Assembly (NCBI RefSeq): GCF_021088345.1
Contig: NZ_CP088156.1
Coordinates: forward strand, 6,138,001-6,202,000
Direction of reading: 5' to 3'
From: Bradyrhizobium ontarionense
Lineage (GTDB): Bacteria > Pseudomonadota > Alphaproteobacteria > Rhizobiales > Xanthobacteraceae
DNA: 64,000 nt
In this document: positions 50,262 through 59,040 of the stretch, piece by piece
Layout of the letters: each line of letters begins with the position of its first letter
Numbering within the stretch: position 1 is the first letter of the stretch
Made by a program: the position numbers and the translations under genes
The notes under the pieces: generated by a model
Told to the model about the DNA's origin: nothing
Databases searched by the model: none
The model's input: only the letters and a program-made list of their open reading frames with translations

Positions 50262-51016
50262 TGAAGTCCGTCTCGTGGTTAAGGTTTGGTATCGCGGCGC
50301 TGGCTGTTTCGCTGGCGGTGTCGGCGCGCGCCGAAGACGCGCCGCAGAACTGCGAGGTGCCGGCCTACCTGCTGACTACCGAGAGCTCGCTGCCGAAAGT
50401 TGCTGAGGCCGTCAAGAACGGCCGGACGCTGGATATTCTGGTGGTCGGAAGCCGGTCATCGGCCATCATCAATACGTCCGACACCAATGCCTACCCCGCC
50501 CGGTTGCAGGCATCTCTGAAAGAGAAGCTGCCGTCCGTCACCGTCAATCTCAGCGTCGAGCTGCAGCCGAAGAAGACCGCCGAGGAAATCGCTGGCAATC
50601 TTGTTAAACTGGTGGAAGGAAAAAGGCCTAATTTGGTCATCTGGCAAACCGGGACTGTCGACGCCATGAGATCGATCGATCCTGATGAGTTTCGCCAGGC
50701 CGTCAATGACGGTGTCGTGACGCTACAGAATGCGGGGGCTGACGTCATCTTGATGAACCTGCAATACAGCCCGCGAACGGAGACGCTGATCTCCGTGCCG
50801 CCCTACATCGACAACATGCGGGTGGTGGCGCAACAGCGCGACATCCCGCTGTTCGATCGCTTTGCGATCATGCGGCAGTGGAACGAGCAGGGTGATTTCG
50901 ATCTGTTCAATCCGACGCATGGGATCGAGCTGGCCAGGCAGGTTCATGACTGTCTCGGCCGGGCGCTGTCGAAGTTCGTCATCGACGCAGCGCATATCGG
51001 CCCCGCGCAGAACTAA
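50261..51016 (+). CDS. SGNH/GDSL-like periplasmic protein, apparently lacking catalytic residues
   Basis: A 251-residue secreted protein, signal peptide MKSVSWLRFGIAALAVSLAV with cleavage at ARA. It is a paralogue of the next gene product, sharing PNLVIWQTGT, NAGADVILMNLQYSPR and PLFDRFAIMRQWNE. Compared with that protein, the nucleophile position of block I is Arg65 (GSRSS against GSSST), the block III Asn is Val133 (GTV against GTN) and the block V Asp is Asn217 (NPTH against DGLH). It is therefore probably a non-catalytic paralogue that binds a glycan or acts as a subunit. Confidence 0.82.
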   Translation: MKSVSWLRFGIAALAVSLAVSARAEDAPQNCEVPAYLLTTESSLPKVAEAVKNGRTLDILVVGSRSSAIINTSDTNAYPARLQASLKEKLPSVTVNLSVELQPKKTAEEIAGNLVKLVEGKRPNLVIWQTGTVDAMRSIDPDEFRQAVNDGVVTLQNAGADVILMNLQYSPRTETLISVPPYIDNMRVVAQQRDIPLFDRFAIMRQWNEQGDFDLFNPTHGIELARQVHDCLGRALSKFVIDAAHIGPAQN

Positions 51017-51030
51017 GGTTTGTTGGGTTC

Positions 51031-52185
51031 ATGACTTTCAACGGGTGTCACCGCGTATCTGAAACATGGGAGAAGCTGTCGGCTGTTGCTGCAATGGCGT
51101 TCGCTCTCTCGTTAAGCCCGCACATGGTGCATGCACAGAGCGCCGCCCCGGCTGTGCCGGCCACGCTTCCCGACACGCAGGCCCTGTCGGTCGGTGAGCT
51201 GCGACCGTCACTCGGTCACGTCACGGTTGCCCAGGCGGGCAATCAGGCGCCGGGGCAGGTTGCCGCCGTGCGTCCGCTGGCTGCGACCGGGCAGCCGGCG
51301 ACGACGACTGCGCCGGCAACGACGAGCCCCCAGTCGGGGCCCGGTACGCCGCCCGCGGCTGCGCAATCCGCCGCTGCGACGCCGCCGCAGAAGGGTTTCA
51401 CGGAGCGGGCGATCGACAAGGTCAAGCAGGTCGCAAAATCCGCCTCCGACATCTTCAACCGCGTGCCGTGCCTGCCGCCGAAGGGTGTTGCGAAGAAGAA
51501 CTTCATCTCGCTGCCGCATGTCGCAAACAAGCTCGCCTCGGGCCTGCCGGTCGTGATCGTCGCGTTCGGCTCGTCCTCCACGCAGGGCTATGGCGCGAGC
51601 GCGCCGGACTACACCTATCCGAACCGGCTCGCTGCGCAGCTGCGCCGGCAATATCCGATGGCCGATATCAGCGTCATCAATGCCGGCGTCGGCGGCGAGG
51701 ATGCGCCGGAGATGATGAAGCGGCTGGAGACGTCGGTGATCGACCGTCATCCCGATCTGGTGATCTGGCAGGTCGGCACCAACGCCGTGCTGCGCGATCT
51801 CGATCCGTCTGAGACGGCCAAGCTGGTCGACGACGGCGTCGCCAAGATTCAGGCCGCGGCGTCCGACGTCGTGCTGGTCGACCTGCAGTATTCGCCGCGG
51901 GTCAACGAGCGGCCGGAGAACGCCAGCCGCATGAACAAGCTGCTCAGCCGCGTCGCCGAGCTGCATCACGCCGGCATCTTCCCGCGCTTCGAGGTGATGC
52001 GCGACTGGCACGAGCGCCAGGAGATTCCGATGAACGAGTTCGTCATCGCGGATGGGCTGCACATGAGCGACTGGGGCTATGCCTGCTTCGCCCAGCTGCT
52101 CGGCGACGACATCATTCGCTCCGTCGGCCAGATCAAGCTCGGCATCAACGCGCCGGCGGACCTGCTGACCTTCCGGCCGATGTGA
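51031..52185 (+). CDS. SGNH/GDSL-family periplasmic hydrolase or acyltransferase
   Basis: A 384-residue secreted protein. A membrane-targeting segment (SAVAAMAFALSLSPHMVHAQ, residues 17-36) precedes an Ala/Pro/Thr-rich linker (about 37-120), then the SGNH domain. Block I FGSSST gives nucleophile Ser182; block III VGTN gives Asn251; block V DGLH gives Asp341 and His344. It lies 14 bases after its degenerate paralogue and in the same unit as the OpgC-type gene, so it may transfer or remove acyl groups on periplasmic or extracellular glycans. Confidence 0.85.
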   Translation: MTFNGCHRVSETWEKLSAVAAMAFALSLSPHMVHAQSAAPAVPATLPDTQALSVGELRPSLGHVTVAQAGNQAPGQVAAVRPLAATGQPATTTAPATTSPQSGPGTPPAAAQSAAATPPQKGFTERAIDKVKQVAKSASDIFNRVPCLPPKGVAKKNFISLPHVANKLASGLPVVIVAFGSSSTQGYGASAPDYTYPNRLAAQLRRQYPMADISVINAGVGGEDAPEMMKRLETSVIDRHPDLVIWQVGTNAVLRDLDPSETAKLVDDGVAKIQAAASDVVLVDLQYSPRVNERPENASRMNKLLSRVAELHHAGIFPRFEVMRDWHERQEIPMNEFVIADGLHMSDWGYACFAQLLGDDIIRSVGQIKLGINAPADLLTFRPM

Positions 52186-52251
52186 CGCCGAAGGCGTCAT
52201 CCCGGGGCGCTCGCAGCGCGAGCGAACCCGGGATCTCGATCGACGAGGTGT

Positions 52252-52312
52252 GCAGCGAGTGGCGAGCAGCGAATAGGGATGAGATCAACTACTCCCTATT
52301 CGCTACGCTGCC
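52252..52312. repeat. Intergenic inverted repeat, family 'GCGAATAGCGAGTGGCGAGT', third copy, entering metZ
   Basis: Left arm GCAGCGAGTGGCGAGCAGCG then AATAGGGAT (52252-52280) and right arm ACTCCCTATTCGCTACGCTGCC (52290-52312). The right arm overlaps the last codons and stop of metZ (CTA at 52303-52305). Just upstream, CATCCCGGG / CCCGGGATC at 52198-52236 forms another stem. Confidence 0.82.
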
Positions 52313-53511
52313 CTCAGGGCAGCGTCGAGATCCGCGATCAGATCATCCGCATGCTCGAGGCCTGCGGAGAAGCGGATGAAACCCTCGCTGATGCCGAGCT
52401 CGGCGCGCGCTTCCGGCGCCAGCCGCTGATGCGTGGTCGTCGCGGGATGGGTCACCAGCGTCTTGGCGTCGCCGAGATTGTTGGAGATGCGCGCGAGCTT
52501 CAGGCCGTTGAGCGTGCGGAACGCGCCGGCCTTGCCGCCCTTCACCTCGAAGCCGACCAGGGTCGAGCCGGCGCGCATCTGCTTGCGCACGGTCGCGGCC
52601 TGCGGATGGTCCTCGCGCCCGGGATAGATCAGCCGCGAGATCTTCGGATGCTGAGCGAGGAAGTCCGCCACCTTGCCCGCCGTCTCGGTCTGCGCGCGCA
52701 CGCGCACCGCCAAGGTCTCGAGTCCCTTGAGCAAGACCCAGGCGTTGAACGGCGAGATCGACGGGCCGGTCTGGCGCATGAAGTTGTGGATGTGCTCGGC
52801 GATGAAGGCTTCCGACGACAGGATCACGCCGCCGAGGCAGCGGCCCTGGCCGTCGATATGCTTGGTCGCGGAATACACCACGACGTCGGCGCCGAGCGCG
52901 AGCGGGCTCTGCCAGATCGGGGTGGCGAACACGTTGTCGACGATCAGCCGCGCGCCATGGGCATGCGCGATCTCGGCGATGGCGGGAATGTCGAGCACGT
53001 CGAGGGTCGGGTTGGTCGGGCTCTCCAGGAAGAACGATTTGGTGTTCGGCCTGACGGCCTTCTGCCACTGGTCGAGATCGAGCCCGTCGATCAGCGTCGA
53101 CTCGATGCCATAGCGCGGCAACAGGTCCTCGACGACGTAGCGACACGAGCCGAACAGCGCCTTCGCCGCGACGACGTGATCGCCGGCGCGCAAGGGTGCG
53201 AGGATCGCGGTGGTGACGGCGGCCATGCCGGTCGCGGCCGAGCGGCAGGCCTCAGCGCCTTCGAGCTCGATCATGCGGCGCTCGAACATCGCCGTCGTCG
53301 GGTTGGAGAAGCGCGAATAGATGAAGCCGGGATCCTCGCCCTTGAAGCGGGCCTCGCATTCCTCGGCGGTGGCGTAGACGAAGCCTTGGGTGAGGTAGAG
53401 CGCTTCGGCGGTCTCGCCGAATTCGGAACGCAGCGTGCCGGAATGCACCAGGCGGGTTTCGGGGCGATAGTGGCTCAGCGACGCCGGCGACTTCGCGGGG
53501 GACTTCGACAT
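52303..53511 (-). CDS. metZ: O-succinylhomoserine sulfhydrylase
   Basis: A 402-residue Cys/Met-metabolism PLP enzyme. The PLP lysine is Lys217 in YSATKHIDGQGR; the start SHYRPETRLVHSGTLRSEFG and FSNPTTAMFERRM fit MetZ. It makes homocysteine from O-succinylhomoserine and sulfide. It is controlled by a SAM-II riboswitch with a terminator in the leader. ATG 53511 follows GGAGG. The stop codon lies inside a dispersed repeat, so the last two or three residues come from it. Confidence 0.95.
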   Translation of the reverse strand: MSKSPAKSPASLSHYRPETRLVHSGTLRSEFGETAEALYLTQGFVYATAEECEARFKGEDPGFIYSRFSNPTTAMFERRMIELEGAEACRSAATGMAAVTTAILAPLRAGDHVVAAKALFGSCRYVVEDLLPRYGIESTLIDGLDLDQWQKAVRPNTKSFFLESPTNPTLDVLDIPAIAEIAHAHGARLIVDNVFATPIWQSPLALGADVVVYSATKHIDGQGRCLGGVILSSEAFIAEHIHNFMRQTGPSISPFNAWVLLKGLETLAVRVRAQTETAGKVADFLAQHPKISRLIYPGREDHPQAATVRKQMRAGSTLVGFEVKGGKAGAFRTLNGLKLARISNNLGDAKTLVTHPATTTHQRLAPEARAELGISEGFIRFSAGLEHADDLIADLDAALRAA

Positions 53512-53549
53512 GTGACCTCCATCGTGACCACGTTCAGAAACGTAGGCAC

Positions 53550-53584
53550 AAAAAAACCGGCCTGGGACAACTCCTCACGGCCGG
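53550..53584 (-). terminator. Riboswitch-controlled intrinsic terminator in the metZ leader
   Basis: On the minus strand CCGGCC (53584-53579) pairs with GGCCGG (53562-53557), followed by TTTTTTTG. A competing stem GGCCGGG...CCCGGCC (53604-53598 with about 53585-53579) uses the terminator's first arm and shares two bases with the aptamer's 3' end. SAM binding should hold those bases, free the terminator arm and stop transcription. Confidence 0.85.
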
Positions 53585-53602
53585 GATCACAATCGTCCCC
53601 GG

Positions 53603-53657
53603 CCTGTTTAGCGACTTATTTAACGTGGCTGCAAGCCGGCCGGCTCAAATCACCACG
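53603..53657 (-). ncRNA. SAM-II riboswitch upstream of metZ
   Basis: On the minus strand the leader reads CGTGGTGATTTGAGCCGGCC, then GGCTTGCAGCCACGTTAAAT, then AAGTCGCTAAACAGG. This fits the SAM-II (metA motif) consensus: the P1 stem CGTGG/CCACG, the conserved GTGATTTG, TTGCAGCCACG and GCTAAA segments that build the H-type pseudoknot. SAM-II elements precede met genes in alphaproteobacteria. It lies 92 bases before the metZ start. Confidence 0.94.
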
Positions 53658-53777
53658 GGATAAGTCGTGCTCTTAGTCGCAACCGGCCTTTCCGTCAAGC
53701 CTGCCATCGGATAACCGGTAAAAAGACCCTATATAGGCTGATCAGCCGCCGTTCCGGCGCCTGCAAAGGATCAGGTC

Positions 53778-54884
53778 TTGCCGTTTTCGCTTAGCCCCGA
53801 CGCCCATGGCATCCTGCCCGACCGCATGATCGTGGCGATGGCGGAGGCCGGTCTGATCATCCCCGCCTATGATTTCGTCGAGAGTCAGATCCAGCCCGCG
53901 AGCCTGGATCTGCGGCTCGGCGACGTCGCCTACCGCGTGCGCGCGAGCTTTCTCCCCGGGCCGGGATCGACGGTCGCCGAGCGCATCGACGAATTGAAGC
54001 TGCACGAGTTCTCGCTCGCCGACGGCGCGGTGCTGGAGACCAACTGCGTCTACATCGTGCCGCTGCTGGAGAGCCTGGCGCTGCCGAAGGACATCGTGGC
54101 GGCGGCGAACCCGAAGAGCTCGACCGGACGGCTCGACGTGTTCACGCGCGTGATCGCCGACGGCACCCGCCGCTTCGACATGATCGGCGCCGGCTATCAC
54201 GGCCCGCTCTATGCGGAGATCAGCCCCAAGACGTTTCCGGTCTTGTTGCGCGAGGGCTCGCGCCTGTCGCAAGTCCGCTTCCGCTATCGCGACGCGGTGC
54301 TGTCAGAGGACGAGCTGAACGCGCTGCATCAGGCCGAGCGGCTGGTCGATCGCGACGACGCCGATCTCGCCGGCGGCGTCGCGCTGTCGGTCGATCTGTC
54401 CGGCGCCAATGCCAACGGCTACGTCGGCTACCGCGCCAAGCGCCACACCGGTGTCGTCGATATCGATCGTCGCGCCGGCTATCCGATCGAGGAGTTCTGG
54501 GAGCCGATCAAGGCGCGTTCCGACGGCAGCCTGATTCTCGATCCCGGCGAGTTCTACATCCTGGCCTCGAAGGAAGCCGTGCAGGTGCCGCCGGACTACG
54601 CCGCGGAGATGGTGCCGTTCGATCCCCTGGTCGGCGAATTCCGCGTCCACTACGCCGGCTTCTTCGATCCCGGTTTCGGTTACGCCGGCGCCGGCGGGCA
54701 GGGGTCGCGCGCCGTGCTGGAGGTGCGCTCGCGCGAGGTGCCGTTCATCCTCGAGCACGGCCAGATCGTCGGCCGGCTCGTCTATGAGAAGATGCTGGCG
54801 CGACCGAACGCGATGTATGGCAGCCGCATCGGCTCCAACTACCAGGCCCAGGGCCTCAAGCTCTCCAAGCATTTCCGCCTCTAG
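53778..54884 (+). CDS. Long-form dCTP deaminase (two dUTPase-like domains)
   Basis: A 368-residue protein, about twice the length of the E. coli Dcd. The N-terminal half has SQIQPASLDLRLGDVAYRVR and NPKSSTGRLDVFTRVIADGT, matching the nucleotide-binding Ser-Arg motif; the C-terminal half repeats the fold (PPDYAAEMVPFDPLVGEFRV, HYAGFFDPGFGYAGAGGQGS). Alphaproteobacterial proteins of this kind are annotated as 2'-deoxycytidine 5'-triphosphate deaminase, giving dUTP for dTMP synthesis. The start appears to be TTG at 53778 with AGGATCAGG upstream; ATG at 53826 would cut off a conserved segment. Divergent from metZ. Confidence 0.85.
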   Translation: MPFSLSPDAHGILPDRMIVAMAEAGLIIPAYDFVESQIQPASLDLRLGDVAYRVRASFLPGPGSTVAERIDELKLHEFSLADGAVLETNCVYIVPLLESLALPKDIVAAANPKSSTGRLDVFTRVIADGTRRFDMIGAGYHGPLYAEISPKTFPVLLREGSRLSQVRFRYRDAVLSEDELNALHQAERLVDRDDADLAGGVALSVDLSGANANGYVGYRAKRHTGVVDIDRRAGYPIEEFWEPIKARSDGSLILDPGEFYILASKEAVQVPPDYAAEMVPFDPLVGEFRVHYAGFFDPGFGYAGAGGQGSRAVLEVRSREVPFILEHGQIVGRLVYEKMLARPNAMYGSRIGSNYQAQGLKLSKHFRL

Positions 54885-55026
54885 CCCGGCTGCGCGCGCC
54901 AAGCGCACCCCCAATGCGCAGGCCGCACGGGGCGCGCTCCGGCAGTGTGCTAGGAAAGGCTCGGACGATCAGGCGATTGAACGATAAACGGCTGCGACGA
55001 CGAGCGCGGCCCGGCGGGGAGTGAAC

Positions 55027-56496
55027 ATGTCCGAGATCGGCTTGGCCGATAGTCCGGTCGACGAAGGGCGATCGTTGCCGCACGTTGCGAAGCCGGTGCG
55101 GAATGCGCTCGTCGATGGACCGATCCTGCGCACGCTGTTGTCGCTGGCCTGGCCGAACATCATCGCGAACTCGGCTGGCACCTGCGTCGTCATCGCCGAG
55201 ACCTCCTATATCGGCCGGCTCGGCATCGAGGCCCTGGCGGCGATGGCGCTGGTGTTCCCGCTGGTGATCCTCACCATGACGATGTCCGGTGGCGCCATGG
55301 GCGGCGGCGTCGCCTCCGCGATCGCGCGAGCGCTTGGCGCTGGCGACACCGAGCGGGCCTCGACGCTCGCCTCGCATGCGCTGCTGATCTCGCTCGTGTT
55401 CGGCGCGAGCTTCATGATCGGCATGCTCGTGTTCGGGCCGCGTCTGCTGGAAACGCTCGGCGGCCGCGGCGCGGTGCTGAGCCACGCGGTCGCCTATGTG
55501 CAGATCTTCTTCGGCGGGGCCATCCTGCCCTGGCTGATGAACTCGATGGCCGGCATCCTGCGCGGTACCGGCAACATGAAGCTGCCGTCGTTCCTGATCC
55601 TGAACTCGGCGCTGCTGCAGATCGTGCTCGGTGGGACGCTGAGCCTGGGTCTGGGATTTGGCATGCGCGGCGTCGCGGCCGGCGCGCTGCTGGCCTTCTG
55701 CGTCAGCATCTCGGTGATGGGCTGGTACCTGTTCTCCGGCCGCGCCGGTGTCAGGCCGAAGCTGCGTGGACTGAAGATCAGCCGTGCGATGTTCGCCGAC
55801 ATTCTCAAGGTCGGTGCCATCGCCTGCTTCTCGCCGCTGCAATCGGTGCTGTCGATCGCGATCTTCACGCACATGCTTGCGAGCTTCGGCACGGCCGTGC
55901 TCGCCGGTTACGGCATCGGCGCGCGGCTCGAGTTCATGATGACGACCGTTGCGTTCTCCATCGGTATGGCCTCGGTGCCGATGGTCGGGATGGCGATCGG
56001 AGCTGACAAAGCGGCGCGCGCCCGCCAGATCGCCTGGACCGCGGGGCTCGTCTCCTTTGCCTCCGTGGGCGCGCTGTCGACCTTGATTGCGATCTTCCCG
56101 CAAGTGTGGGTCGACATCTTCACCCAGGACGAGAGCGCGCGCGGCGCCGGCCGGCACTATCTGCAGGTCGCAGCCCCGATGTATGCGTTCATCGGGCTCG
56201 CGATCTCGATGTATTTTTCCTCGCAGGGTGCGGCCAGGGTGATCGGGCCGGTGCTGGCGCAGACAGTGCGGCTCATCTTCATTGCCGTGGGTGGCAGCTA
56301 CCTGTTGCGCCATGCCGCAACCGAGTCGGATTTCTTCATGCTGGCGGCGGCCTCTATGGTCCTGCTGGGCGTGCTGACGCTGACCAGCGTCATGCTCACC
56401 CGTTGGGGTCCGAAGCCGGCCGCACTGCAGCTGCGCCGGGCCGTGCTGGCGGCCGGCCGCAGCTCTGGTTCGCAGCCGCCGCCTCGCATCGGCTGA
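55027..56496 (+). CDS. MATE-family efflux transporter
   Basis: A 489-residue transporter with twelve hydrophobic segments in two halves. The MATE motif region AGVCVVIAE-like (SAGTCVVIAETSYIGRLGIE, near 50-70) and the second-half AFSIGMASVPMVGMAIGADK (near 300-320) are typical. It exports cationic or other xenobiotics by Na+ or H+ antiport. ATG 55027 follows GGGGAG; GTG 55021 is an alternative. It stands alone, with the SRPBCC gene convergent at its 3' end. Confidence 0.9.
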   Translation: MSEIGLADSPVDEGRSLPHVAKPVRNALVDGPILRTLLSLAWPNIIANSAGTCVVIAETSYIGRLGIEALAAMALVFPLVILTMTMSGGAMGGGVASAIARALGAGDTERASTLASHALLISLVFGASFMIGMLVFGPRLLETLGGRGAVLSHAVAYVQIFFGGAILPWLMNSMAGILRGTGNMKLPSFLILNSALLQIVLGGTLSLGLGFGMRGVAAGALLAFCVSISVMGWYLFSGRAGVRPKLRGLKISRAMFADILKVGAIACFSPLQSVLSIAIFTHMLASFGTAVLAGYGIGARLEFMMTTVAFSIGMASVPMVGMAIGADKAARARQIAWTAGLVSFASVGALSTLIAIFPQVWVDIFTQDESARGAGRHYLQVAAPMYAFIGLAISMYFSSQGAARVIGPVLAQTVRLIFIAVGGSYLLRHAATESDFFMLAAASMVLLGVLTLTSVMLTRWGPKPAALQLRRAVLAAGRSSGSQPPPRIG

Positions 56497-56500
56497 GCCG

Positions 56501-56902
56501 CTACGCGCGCAGCCTGCCCAACGTGTCCTGCATCGTGCGCGCGCCGAGCTCCATCTGCTGCTCGATATAGGGCGCGATCTCGTGCGGCAGCACGTCGGTG
56601 ATCCAGATCACTCGGCAGCGCGCCTCGCCGTCCGGGACGATCTGCATCGACGCGCTGTGCTGGGTGATGCGCTCATTCTTGATGGCGTAGACGAGGCGCC
56701 GGCGTTCATCGTTGCTGTCGACCAGATGCTCGCGCACGATGCTGCCGTTGGCGAAGCTGACGATGCGGACGTCGCCGTCGAGCCTGGTGTCGACAACGAA
56801 GCCGGGTGCCAGCCTGGTATGAACCGCGCCGAAATCGCGCACGGCGTCCCACACCGCGGCCGCCGAGGCTGCGATCGGGATGTCCTTCTGAATGGATGCC
56901 AT
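56501..56902 (-). CDS. SRPBCC-fold protein (polyketide cyclase/START-like)
   Basis: A 133-residue single-domain protein, MASIQKDIPIAASAAAVWDA onward, with the alternating strands of the SRPBCC superfamily and the C-terminal helix (IAPYIEQQMELGARTMQDTL). Such proteins bind hydrophobic ligands; no specific substrate is visible. It is followed upstream (minus strand) by a VOC protein and an AraC regulator, and the three may form one unit. Confidence 0.85.
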   Translation of the reverse strand: MASIQKDIPIAASAAAVWDAVRDFGAVHTRLAPGFVVDTRLDGDVRIVSFANGSIVREHLVDSNDERRRLVYAIKNERITQHSASMQIVPDGEARCRVIWITDVLPHEIAPYIEQQMELGARTMQDTLGRLRA

Positions 56903-56912
56903 GGCGCTGATC

Positions 56913-57272
56913 TCACGGGCATACGGCTTCGATGTTGTTGCCGTCGGGGTCGATCAGGAACGCGGCGTAGTAGGTCGGGCTGTAATCGGTGCGTGGCCCG
57001 GCGCCGCCATTGTCGCTGCCGCCGGCCTTCAGCCCCTCGCTGTGGAATCCGGCGACGGCGGCGTGGTCGCCCGCGCGGAACGCGACATGCGCGGTGCCGT
57101 TGGTCGCGCCCTTGTCGAGATAGAGCCACAGCGCCGGTTCGCCCTTCGGGCCGATGCCTGCCGAGGTCTCGTCCTTGGAGCAGAGGATATGCCCAAGCGG
57201 CGCCAGTGCGGCCGTATAGAAGCGGACGCTGGCGTCGAGATTGCCGACCTTGAGGCCGATATGATCGTACAT
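56913..57272 (-). CDS. VOC (glyoxalase/bleomycin resistance) family protein
   Basis: A 119-residue VOC protein beginning MYDHIGLKVGNLDASVRFYT and ending AFLIDPDGNNIEAVCP, with two beta-alpha-beta-beta-beta halves. His4 and Glu116 are in the usual metal positions. Function cannot be named; members include glyoxalases, dioxygenases and resistance proteins. Ten bases separate it from the SRPBCC gene, consistent with co-transcription. Confidence 0.9.
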   Translation of the reverse strand: MYDHIGLKVGNLDASVRFYTAALAPLGHILCSKDETSAGIGPKGEPALWLYLDKGATNGTAHVAFRAGDHAAVAGFHSEGLKAGGSDNGGAGPRTDYSPTYYAAFLIDPDGNNIEAVCP

Positions 57273-57325
57273 CGATGATCTCCCATGCTTCGCACGCGGC
57301 TGCCGCGTGCGCTGGGATCATCCAA

Positions 57326-58165
57326 TCAATGGCGGCTCAATCGTTCTTGGAGAATCTTGCGTTCGCCCCGCGACGCCCTGCGAAATTTTAGTGGCGACAC
57401 GCCGGCGGCGCGCGTGAAGGTGCGGGTGAAATTCGACAGATCGGCAAAGCCTATGTCGTAGGCGATATCGGTGACGGACGTATCCTCTTCGCTGAGGCGC
57501 CGGGCGGCGCGCCGCAAGCGCGCGCGGATCAGATATTGATGCGGGGTGACGCCGATCGTGGCCGCAAACAGCCGCAGGAAGTGGAACGGGCTGACGCCCG
57601 CCGTGCGCGCCGCAGCCGCGAGATCGATGTCTTCATGCGCATTGTCGTCGATCCACAACGCGCTCTCGACCGCGCGCCGGCGGTCGCGAAGGCTCGGCTT
57701 TGCCGGGCGCTCCTGCAGGCCGGCGACCGTCGCGACGAAGCGGCTGGCGATGAGATGGCCGACCTCGTCGAGGCCAAGGGTCTGCTCGCGGGCGGCGACG
57801 GCCTGCGCGAGCTCGCCGAGCACCATGAGCTCCGGCAGTGGTGGCATCGCTCCGGCTTGCCAGGCCTGCCTGTTGCCGCCGATGTCATCGATGACGGCAT
57901 CATCGAAGAAGAACGACAGGCACTCGTCGCCGCACACGTGATCGTGCGTGCATATGAACTCGTCGCCGGGATGCCCAACCAGCAGTGAGCCGGTGACCAG
58001 CTCGAAGAAGCGGCCGCGGTGGTGGCAGCCGAAGCTGCCCTTGCGCACGTAGGACAGCGAGTAGCCGGCATAGTGCTCGGCATAGGGCCGCTCACCCGGA
58101 ACCGCCGCACAGCGGAACTCGGACACGGTCACGGGGCGGCTCTCGAACAGGATGGTCGCGGTCAT
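57326..58165 (-). CDS. AraC-family transcriptional regulator
   Basis: A 279-residue regulator. The C-terminal 100 residues carry two helix-turn-helix motifs ([20 protein letters not shown] and [20 protein letters not shown]). The N-terminal cupin-like domain contains His and Cys residues ([31 protein letters not shown]) that might bind a metal or sense redox state. It probably controls the VOC and SRPBCC genes just downstream, separated by 53 bases. Confidence 0.9.
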   Translation of the reverse strand: MTATILFESRPVTVSEFRCAAVPGERPYAEHYAGYSLSYVRKGSFGCHHRGRFFELVTGSLLVGHPGDEFICTHDHVCGDECLSFFFDDAVIDDIGGNRQAWQAGAMPPLPELMVLGELAQAVAAREQTLGLDEVGHLIASRFVATVAGLQERPAKPSLRDRRRAVESALWIDDNAHEDIDLAAAARTAGVSPFHFLRLFAATIGVTPHQYLIRARLRRAARRLSEEDTSVTDIAYDIGFADLSNFTRTFTRAAGVSPLKFRRASRGERKILQERLSRH

Positions 58166-58241
58166 CCTGTAAATCTAGCGTATCGATCACGAAAGAGGAG
58201 GGGCAGCGTGCGAAATCATCGCACACCGCCAAGGCGCGGCA

Positions 58242-58814
58242 TCACGATGCGCGCGGCCGATCGACGAGCAGTGCGTCGAACAACGTGAAGCCCGTCGTGT
58301 GAGGCCTTGCGCCTTCGAGTGACAGCAGTCGCCGCTTGGAGATGGTGCCGCTATTCGGGGACGGCTTGTCCAGGCCATTGCCCACATCGCGCACCCGGTG
58401 GCACGGCACGATCAGCACGAATGTATTCCTGGTGAGCGCCTGCGCGATCGAATTCAGCGCCTTGGGCACGTGCAACTCTTCGGCGAGCTCGTCGGCGCTG
58501 CGCGTCTCGCCGCGAGGAATGCCACGGATGACATCGTAGACGCGCTGGTTGAACGGCGTCACGCCGCCGAGATCGAGCACGACATCGGAGAAGTCGACGT
58601 CCTGCCCACGCAGCATGGCGGTGATGCCTTCGATGGCAAGTTCGATATTCGAGCACGGGCGCTGCTCCCGTGCTTCAGGAAACTGGCGGAATAAGCGCCG
58701 CCGGGTCTCGATTTCCCGTGCTTCCGGCAGCTGTACGCCGGTGATGCCGGCGTCGCTCCAGGCAATGCCGCAACGGCCGAGGGCCGTATCAAACATCGTA
58801 TACCCACGCCCCAT
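58242..58814 (-). CDS. ogt: Methylated-DNA-[protein]-cysteine S-methyltransferase
   Basis: A 190-residue DNA repair protein. The acceptor cysteine is Cys138 in IVPCHRV; the helix-turn-helix FNQRVYDVIRGIPRGETRSA precedes it. The N-terminal RNase H-like domain has the usual length. It removes O6-methylguanine adducts irreversibly. The segment after the active site (RDVGNGLDKPSPNSGTISKR) is longer than typical and lacks the ordinary GGYxxG form. ATG 58814; ATG 58796 is an alternative. AT-rich DNA upstream (58868-58884, TTTGTTAACAATTTGTTAAC) may hold its promoter. Confidence 0.88.
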   Translation of the reverse strand: MGRGYTMFDTALGRCGIAWSDAGITGVQLPEAREIETRRRLFRQFPEAREQRPCSNIELAIEGITAMLRGQDVDFSDVVLDLGGVTPFNQRVYDVIRGIPRGETRSADELAEELHVPKALNSIAQALTRNTFVLIVPCHRVRDVGNGLDKPSPNSGTISKRRLLSLEGARPHTTGFTLFDALLVDRPRAS

Positions 58815-59040
58815 GACGCCACCCCAACCCCACGCCAGATCATAGCACTGTCACAATCGCCCGCATCAACTTTGTTAACAATTTGTTAACAGCGCGGCAC
58901 GACAGGGGCGGGTTTGCCCTGATTTGGGTCATGGTTGTCAAGCGTGCTGACGCGAACCCGTCCGCACGGTATCGCGATGGTGAGATGCGGCGCAGCAACA
59001 GCCTGCACGCGACACGAGAATGCGCGGTGTGGCTTTCCCT

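Noticed and set aside
52279..53676. Open frame of 465 codons on the plus strand
   Set aside because: Antisense to metZ and its SAM-II leader; Arg/Gly-rich without motifs.
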